Shown here: in pieces, positions 57,833 through 64,000 of the stretch | Layout of the letters: every line of letters begins with the position of its first letter | Numbering within the stretch: position 1 is the first letter of the stretch | DNA from: Hirudinaria manillensis | Lineage: Eukaryota; Annelida; Clitellata; Hirudinida; Hirudinidae | Length of the DNA: 64,000 bases | Direction of reading: 5' to 3' | NCBI GenBank assembly: GCA_034509925.1 | Contig: CM067527.1 | Span: 2,717,501 to 2,781,500 of the forward strand | Translations under genes and position numbers: made by a program | Notes under the pieces: model-generated | Told to the model about the DNA's origin: nothing | The model's input: the letters and a program-made list of their open reading frames with translations, nothing else | Databases searched by the model: none

Positions 57833-58677
57833 GTTACTTTGAGAATTGGACAAGCCACCCGCTTTAAGATTCAAATTTCCCACTCATGCGGACACTCACT
57901 GGAGGCAGTTTCTTAATATCTAATGAGACCAATCAAAGACGATATTCATTATTTAGCGTATTATTTCTCCCTATTTATTATTTTATTCCTTTAAATGTGT
58001 GCAACCAAACTTCTCAACTGCTAATTGCGTGGGCTCAAAAGTTGCAGTTAATATCCTGCTCCCATGAATTGGTTAACGCTCCTAAAGTTCCTAAAGTCTA
58101 AGGAACGAATTTCAAATATTTCTGAACCTACTAATAATGGGTTATATTAGTTAAATATTAGTTAAATAGAGTTATAAAGTCAGAAATAATTCCCTCGAAA
58201 TAGAAAACGTTCACAACGTTTGGTCAAGTCGGAGAAGCACAACTTTCACGCTTCACTCATATTCACGTCTAGAATCGATCGAACGAAAGGAATTTAAGTA
58301 ATTAGTTAACTGAGTAATAACTAATTAATTATAATTAATTAATAACTAATCATCTAATAAATAAATAAATTAATTATAACTGGTTGATTACGATCCATGG
58401 CGTCTGTCAGAATCGTTGAAATCGATGATTCTATTTTAATCAATCACGTTCAATCAATTTTTAAGCAGATGTTTTATACACTTTTACTTGAAATATACCG
58501 AGTATTTGTGAATAAATTCAGCCCTAATAATAATAATAATAATAATGACAACAATTATAATAACAACATTGTTAGTATTAATTGGTGTTAGTTACATTAA
58601 CAGGCTACAATGAAATGCTAACCGTTTTAATAACGAGGCTGATTGAACCGTGTGCAATCATTCTGTACGTTTGTACA

Positions 58678-58715
<38 letters not shown>

Positions 58716-59225
58716 CATACAAAAACGAAAATACATATCTATTAAGCTCAGTAAAGTTTTACACCCGCAACCTTGGCACCACCGAAGACGATGAAATTAA
58801 AATGCAATAACAAGCTGCATGGCAGTGGGATTTCCTGGTCTCGTGGCAGAGGGAGCCACGTGGATGATGACGATCCATGGTGGATTTTGGCCTTCAACTG
58901 GAAGAGAAATATAAGTCGAAGCGCTAAGACTGCCATGATGATGATGATGACGACGATGATGATGATGATGATGACAACGACGACGACGACGACAATGCAG
59001 TGAGCCTAAAGTCGATGAAATGCTTTTCTATCAAAGCAACAATGGAATCATCATCACCACCACCGCCACAAACACCGTCATCGTCATCATCACCATCATC
59101 ATCATCATAGTCATCATCACATTCGTCAAGACCTCACAAATGCGACGAAAAAAAATGTCATTGTCAACAGTAGAATCCCACGCCTGTCAAGAAGCCTTAC
59201 ACGTCCCAATTCCATCTCACTTCAC

Positions 59226-59365
59226 ACGCACACACACACACTCACATACACACACACACACACACATGCACATACACACACATACACACACGCACACACA
59301 CACACTCACATACACACACAAACACATGCACACACTTGCAAACACGCTCACACACCTACACGCAC
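59226..59365 (+). repeat. (CA)n dinucleotide block
   Basis: Interrupted ACACAC/CATACA repeats over about 140 bases. Confidence 0.9.
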
Positions 59366-59514
59366 GCACTCAATAATACAAACGCGCACAAATTTAGAAC
59401 GCAAAAGAGGAGGAAATTTGAATATTGAAACGAAACACAAAAAAAAAAAAGAATTTCAAGACAAAAATGGAAATAAAAACTAAAGAAAGTCTCTCGATAG
59501 AATCACGAATTTCA

Positions 59515-59537
59515 TAATAATAATAACAATGATAATG

Positions 59538-59630
<93 letters not shown>

Positions 59631-59632
59631 TT
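59515..59632 (+). repeat. (AAT)n microsatellite
   Basis: Nearly pure AAT/ATA triplets over about 115 bases; the poly-Ile frame over it is an artefact. Confidence 0.95.
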
Positions 59633-59727
59633 AATAAAATTACAATTTCCACGACAAAATATATCAAACAAAAAATAAAAATAAAATCCTTGATTCGAAG
59701 GAGAAACAGAATCGTCTGCTGCTACAG

Positions 59728-59774
<47 letters not shown>

Positions 59775-59919
59775 CTTTCATCTTCTTCATCATCATCATC
59801 AGCGTCAGCTTCAACGGCGACAGACGCCGGCGCGTCACGGAGCTTCTGGCGGCGTCAAGGAAGATTCGAGCGGACAACGTAATAAAGTAAACGTCAACGT
59901 TGCCATGGAAACGACTGAA

Positions 59920-59975
59920 CTGGACTTGAACGAGTCTCTGCGACTTTCAAAACCGAGACCACCCGACCAATCCGG
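59920..59975 (-). repeat. tRNA-like remnant (SINE head)
   Basis: On the minus strand, TGGTCGGGTGGTCTCGG resembles an A box and CGTTCAAGTCC a B box, about 35-40 bases apart. This is the internal promoter layout of a tRNA-derived SINE. No tail was identified. Confidence 0.4.
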
Positions 59976-60256
59976 GCACCCCAATCCACCCTAATCCACC
60001 CCCCCAGGAGATAAGAGTGAGAGAAAGATAGAAGAGAGAAAACTAAAGAAGAAGGAAGAGGGCCTGGAAATAATAATAATAATGATAATAATAATACTGA
60101 CAATAGTATAGGTCAATAATAATGGAAATATAATGGGATAATGCTAATTATAATGCAAGTTAATAATAACAACGGATAGAGAGAAAGAGAGAGAAGGGGG
60201 CATTAGGGCGCTAAGGTGGTCGACGGGGTGGCCGAGTGGGTGAAAGGTTTCTTGGA

Positions 60257-60466
60257 TTAACACGGGTGGGGAGAGTCGCACTGGAGCAGCTGAACGATGG
60301 TGGAATCGCTCATGGCTCCGTCAATGAACTCCTGGATGGAAAGCTTGTCATCCAAGTTTTTGTCCATCTGTCGGAAGATCTTGTCAGTTCGCTTCTCGGG
60401 CGTTGACTCGTCGTCGGGCATCTTCACTGCGTTGCCCACCATCTTGTAGATTGCCTGTGATGATAA

Positions 60467-60565
<99 letters not shown>

Positions 60566-61697
60566 TAATAATGATAATAATAAGCTAACAACACTAACAA
60601 TAACATAACATAACTGCTAGCAAAGCGATTAGCCGTCAGCCAACGACTAACTAATTGCTGAAGGAAAGTTCATTAAGCAGTTAATACCTGTATTAACAAC
60701 GATACCTGTATTAACAACGACACCTGCATTTGGCAACAGGAGACCTTTTAAGATCTAAAACCACCTGAGAGCTTTAATTTCTACCTTTAGCGATAATAAG
60801 AAAATAATAAGGACGATGATGGTGGTGGTGATGATGATGAAGATGACGATGATGGTGGTGATGATGATGATGACGACGATGATGACATTGATGATGATGA
60901 TGGTAATGACAACAATGATGACATTGATGACGCAGGCACTTATAAAATAAATTTGCTATTTCTAAAAAAAAAAACCCAAAAAAACGATCCAATTCTGTCC
61001 AGCAGACCAATTAATCAATTACCGAATTTGTAAACAATTTGTTTACTCATAAATTTTAATTTTAACGGGCCCAACCCCGACACTCCCCCCACCCCGCCTT
61101 CCCATTGGACGTGGACTCGGTCGTCATGGAAACGGGAGACCATTACCTTTGATGGTGTCGTCAACAAAGAGGCTTCAGGTGACATCGCACCTGCCTGTTT
61201 AAACACTCGTTACTTTAGTTAGGCATCATCGTCGTCGTCATCGTCATCATCCTTTCGTCTATCCATCCATCCATCCATCCATCCATCCATCCATCCATCC
61301 ATCCACCCATCGACAAATATACTACCTTCATCATCGTCGTCATCATCATCATCATCACCATCGTCATCATCATCATGTTCCAAAATATCTTTTCAATCCG
61401 AATATTTCCACGAATGCGACAATCAATTATCAGCAACAATTACAAACATTCGACGATGGTTTGCCAGAAACAAATTATTTCTAATAATAATAATTTTAAA
61501 AAAATATAATAAAAATAAAAATAGTAATAACAATAATAACAATAATCGTAATAATTGACAATAATTACGGGCGTAAAATCATGAAGACTTCATTATAATA
61601 ATTAATCATCAAGGTCAATAATAATAACCACAACAGCAACGATAATAATAATAACAACAATCATAATAACGATATTAATAATAATAATAATAATAAT

Positions 61698-61751
<54 letters not shown>

Positions 61752-61921
61752 TAATAATAATAATAACAATAATAATAATAATAATAACAATAATAATAAT
61801 AATAATAATAATAACAATAATAATAACAATAATAATAACAATAAGAATAATAATAATAATAATAACAATAATAATAATAATAAATAGTTATAATAATAAT
61901 AAATAGTAATAATAATAATAA

Positions 61922-61956
<35 letters not shown>

Positions 61957-62165
61957 TAGTTATAATAATAATAAGAAACTCACGCTGACAATCTCCAACA
62001 TCTCTCTCTTTGAGATGAATCCATTCCCATCCAAGTCGTACATGTTGAAGGCCCACTTGAGCTTCTGCTCCAAGTTGCCGCGCGAAGTGACGCTCAGTGC
62101 GCACAGGAACTCCCTGAAGTCAATTGTGCCGTCGTTGTTCGTGTCGAACGTCCGGAACACGTGAC
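60257..62165 (-). CDS. Hippocalcin/neurocalcin-type calcium sensor, C-terminal part
   Basis: Two minus-strand exons, 62165-61984 and 60454-60257, give the last 126 or so residues of a neuronal calcium sensor (full family length about 190). Such EF-hand proteins couple calcium to membrane and signalling targets in neurons. EF2 is [14 protein letters not shown]3 is [12 protein letters not shown], and EF4 is [12 protein letters not shown] with Asp where the usual loop Gly is. [34 protein letters not shown] and DESTPEKRT are typical of hippocalcin, neurocalcin and VILIP. The C-terminus [10 protein letters not shown] differs from vertebrate tails. The myristoylated N-terminus and EF1 are not in the window; their exons should lie upstream, past 64000. 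The intron holds very long AAT tracts and a GGAT tract. Confidence 0.93.
60467..60575 (+). repeat. (AAT)n microsatellite in intron
   Basis: About 35 AAT units starting 13 bases from the last-exon acceptor of the calcium sensor. Its open frames are artefacts. Confidence 0.95.
61616..61972 (+). repeat. Long (AAT/AAC)n tract in intron
   Basis: About 350 bases of AAT triplets with AAC and AAG interruptions, ending just before the exon 61984-62165. One of the longest low-complexity tracts in the window. Confidence 0.95.
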
Positions 62166-64000
62166 CTGGTAGTGGCGGTGATGATGATAGTAGTAGTGGT
62201 AATAATAGTGGTGGTGGTAGCGGTGGTGGTAGTAGCGGTGGTGGTTGTGGTGGTGGTTGTGGTGATGACGACGACGACGACGACTAGGACGTTAGCAATA
62301 GCAAGAGCATTGGTGGTGGTGATGACGATGTGGAGGAGGAGGACGACTACGATGACGCGTTCGATAATGGTGGTGGTTGCTATGGTGACGATTGCTGGTA
62401 GACCTGGTGGCGACGACTATGAATGCCGTGGCGGCGGCGGTGATGACGACGACGACGATGGTGGTGGTGGTGGTGATGACGATGTTGATAATGATGTCGA
62501 TGTTGATAATGATGTCGATGATGCCTTTGTTGTGGAAATGGCGTTAAAAAAAAACTAATGAAAAAAAGAGGTGAAGAATGATCGGACGTGGTAGTCATTA
62601 TTGGTTGGGGACAACAACTTGCACAGACGATGATGATGACGATGATGATGACGATGGTGATGAGGATGGTGATGAGGATGATGATGATGATGATGACGAT
62701 GGTGATTGTGATGACGACGAGGAAGCCGAGCCGTCACTTTGTAATGTTGTCATAAATGCTTGCGCAACAAAATAAAAAAAACCATCTGAAACGATTCGAC
62801 ACGAAAGTCGCTACAAAATACAACAAAGTTTGTTGAAGCTGCTACCGTTGCTGTTGTTGTTGCTTTTGTTGTTGTTGTTGTTGCTGCCGACGGGAGAGCA
62901 AAAAAAAGATGAAATGTTGACGCAACAAAGATTGATGGATGCCTATCCACAACAGGATCGAAATTGAACCTAATATTGGCTGAGATAGCTCGACCACGAG
63001 GACGACGAAAAAGAAGAAGATGATGGTAATGATGATAATGATGACGATGACGACGATGACGATAAAGATGACGATGATAGGGTTACCGTAGTGATGATGG
63101 CGAGTAAGATTAGAGGAATAACAGTTACAGGAATAACTGAAATGCCACACCAGTTCTTGAAAACACATCCCATGACATCTCCAATATGTTTCCATATGTT
63201 TCTAATTCTAACGGTTCTAAAACTTTTATTATCATCAGAATAAATGCGAATTCTTCTTATTATAATTATTATGACTGATAATTATAATTATATCTCTTAA
63301 TTAGCCCTGCCAAGAGCATGAATCACTTGGAGCAATATAGGCGTTCATACAATTGGCAACAACAAGCAAGTGTAGGCTGCGGTGGCAGGGAATACAAATT
63401 CCTGGCAAACTGGAAACACATTCGTGAGGGAATGCATGACGGATTGCTGAACGAAGTGATGGATGTACGGATGGACGGACGGACGGACGGACTGATAGAT
63501 TGGTAAGCTAGTAAACAGATAGACCGATAGAACTTGAATGAGTGCAATGGATGGAGAGATGGAGTGATAGATAGGCATACGGATGGATGGATGGATGGAA
63601 GGATGGATGGATGGAAGGATGGATGGATGGATGGATGGATGGATGGATGGATGGATGGATGGATGGATGGATGGATGGATGGATGGGAGGATGGATGGGG
63701 GGATGGAAGGGGAGAGGGAAAGATGGATGGGCCAAAGAATGACTAAATCCTACGAATTAGCAAATGGACTGACAAACACTTAGATGAAAGAATGATTGAT
63801 ACGAAGGAAGCATGTGCAGAAATTACTGGAAGCAGAGACAAATTATTGGAAATAAATTATTATTAGTAAAAATAAATTAACTAAAATTAGTCTGCAATAA
63901 AATCCAAAGCCGGCTCAGATTTTCATAAAAACTGAAAAAACAAAACATCGCAAAGAAAAGGCGAATAAGCAGAGACTACGACGACGATGTTATTATTATT
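62166..64000. other. Upstream intron of calcium sensor, repeat-rich
   Basis: No coding exon is recognised. GGT/GAT/GAC triplets dominate 62170-62520 and 62625-62720; TTG repeats lie at 62840-62885 and GAT tracts at 63005-63080. GC-richer, more complex sequence at 63300-63480 has open frames on both strands without similarity to anything I know. A GGAT tract fills 63583-63735. Confidence 0.5.
63583..63735 (+). repeat. (GGAT)n tetranucleotide array
   Basis: Over 30 copies of GGAT with GGAA and GGGA variants. The same motif occurs at 4377-4440, 14410-14550 (reverse strand), 56150-56215 and 61258-61305. Confidence 0.95.

Larger units (their letters stand above)
56866..60256. other. Intergenic, repeat-rich
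   Basis: No gene is supported. Contains a T-rich open frame (to 57030), the ACTTCCGG satellite (57334-57832), a GC-mixed stretch at 58200-58290, AAT/ATA tracts, two (CA)n blocks (58679-58714, 59226-59365), GAT and CAT triplet tracts (58936-58995, 59728-59800), an (AAT)n array and a tRNA-like remnant on the minus strand (59920-59975). The right end should include the 3' untranslated region of the calcium sensor. Confidence 0.6.

Overview
The window is animal nuclear DNA. Genes are broken into many short GC-richer exons with GT..AG introns. Introns and gaps are AT-rich and full of (TTA)n, (GAT)n, (GGAT)n and (CA)n microsatellites. Protein similarity and gene structures point to an invertebrate bilaterian; a lophotrochozoan (annelid or mollusc type) is my guess, not something the sequence proves. 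Exon models were built by hand from open frames, GT/AG sites and phase continuity. In every complete model the summed exon lengths divide by three.

Layout. 938-3250 (+): last three recognised coding exons of an AMPA-type glutamate receptor. 7769-9247 (-): a four-exon signal-peptide cyclophilin. 9.2-15.2 kb: repeat-rich desert. 15172-23014 (+): seven-exon gene for a roughly 1000-residue Asp-rich protein I do not recognise. From 23.9 to 56.8 kb genes are dense: MRPL47 (-, 23929-25223), a TMEM179-like membrane protein (+, 25442-27921), MCM2 (+, 28667-35464), EXOC1/Sec3 (-, 36582-45046), eRF3/GSPT1 (+, 45480-50801) and a divergent atlastin-family GTPase (+, 51132-56808). 57.3-57.8 kb holds a degenerate satellite rich in ACTTCCGG. 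60257-62165 (-): the last two coding exons of a hippocalcin/neurocalcin-type calcium sensor whose 5' exons lie outside the window.

Arrangement. MRPL47/TMEM179-like and EXOC1/eRF3 are head-to-head pairs with short shared upstream regions (218 and 433 bp). The Asp-rich gene/MRPL47 and MCM2/EXOC1 are convergent pairs. The neighbours belong to unrelated housekeeping functions (mitochondrial translation, replication licensing, exocytosis, translation termination), so this is a gene-dense neighbourhood and not a pathway cluster. MCM2 has two E2F-like sites around its start codon.

Most noteworthy: the atlastin-like GTPase, which ends before the usual membrane hairpin, carries RN in place of RD in its guanine-recognition motif and may have an N-terminal membrane anchor; the Asp-rich gene, whose coding exon contains the same GAT/GAC microsatellites as its introns; the ACTTCCGG satellite; and tRNA-derived SINE sequences.
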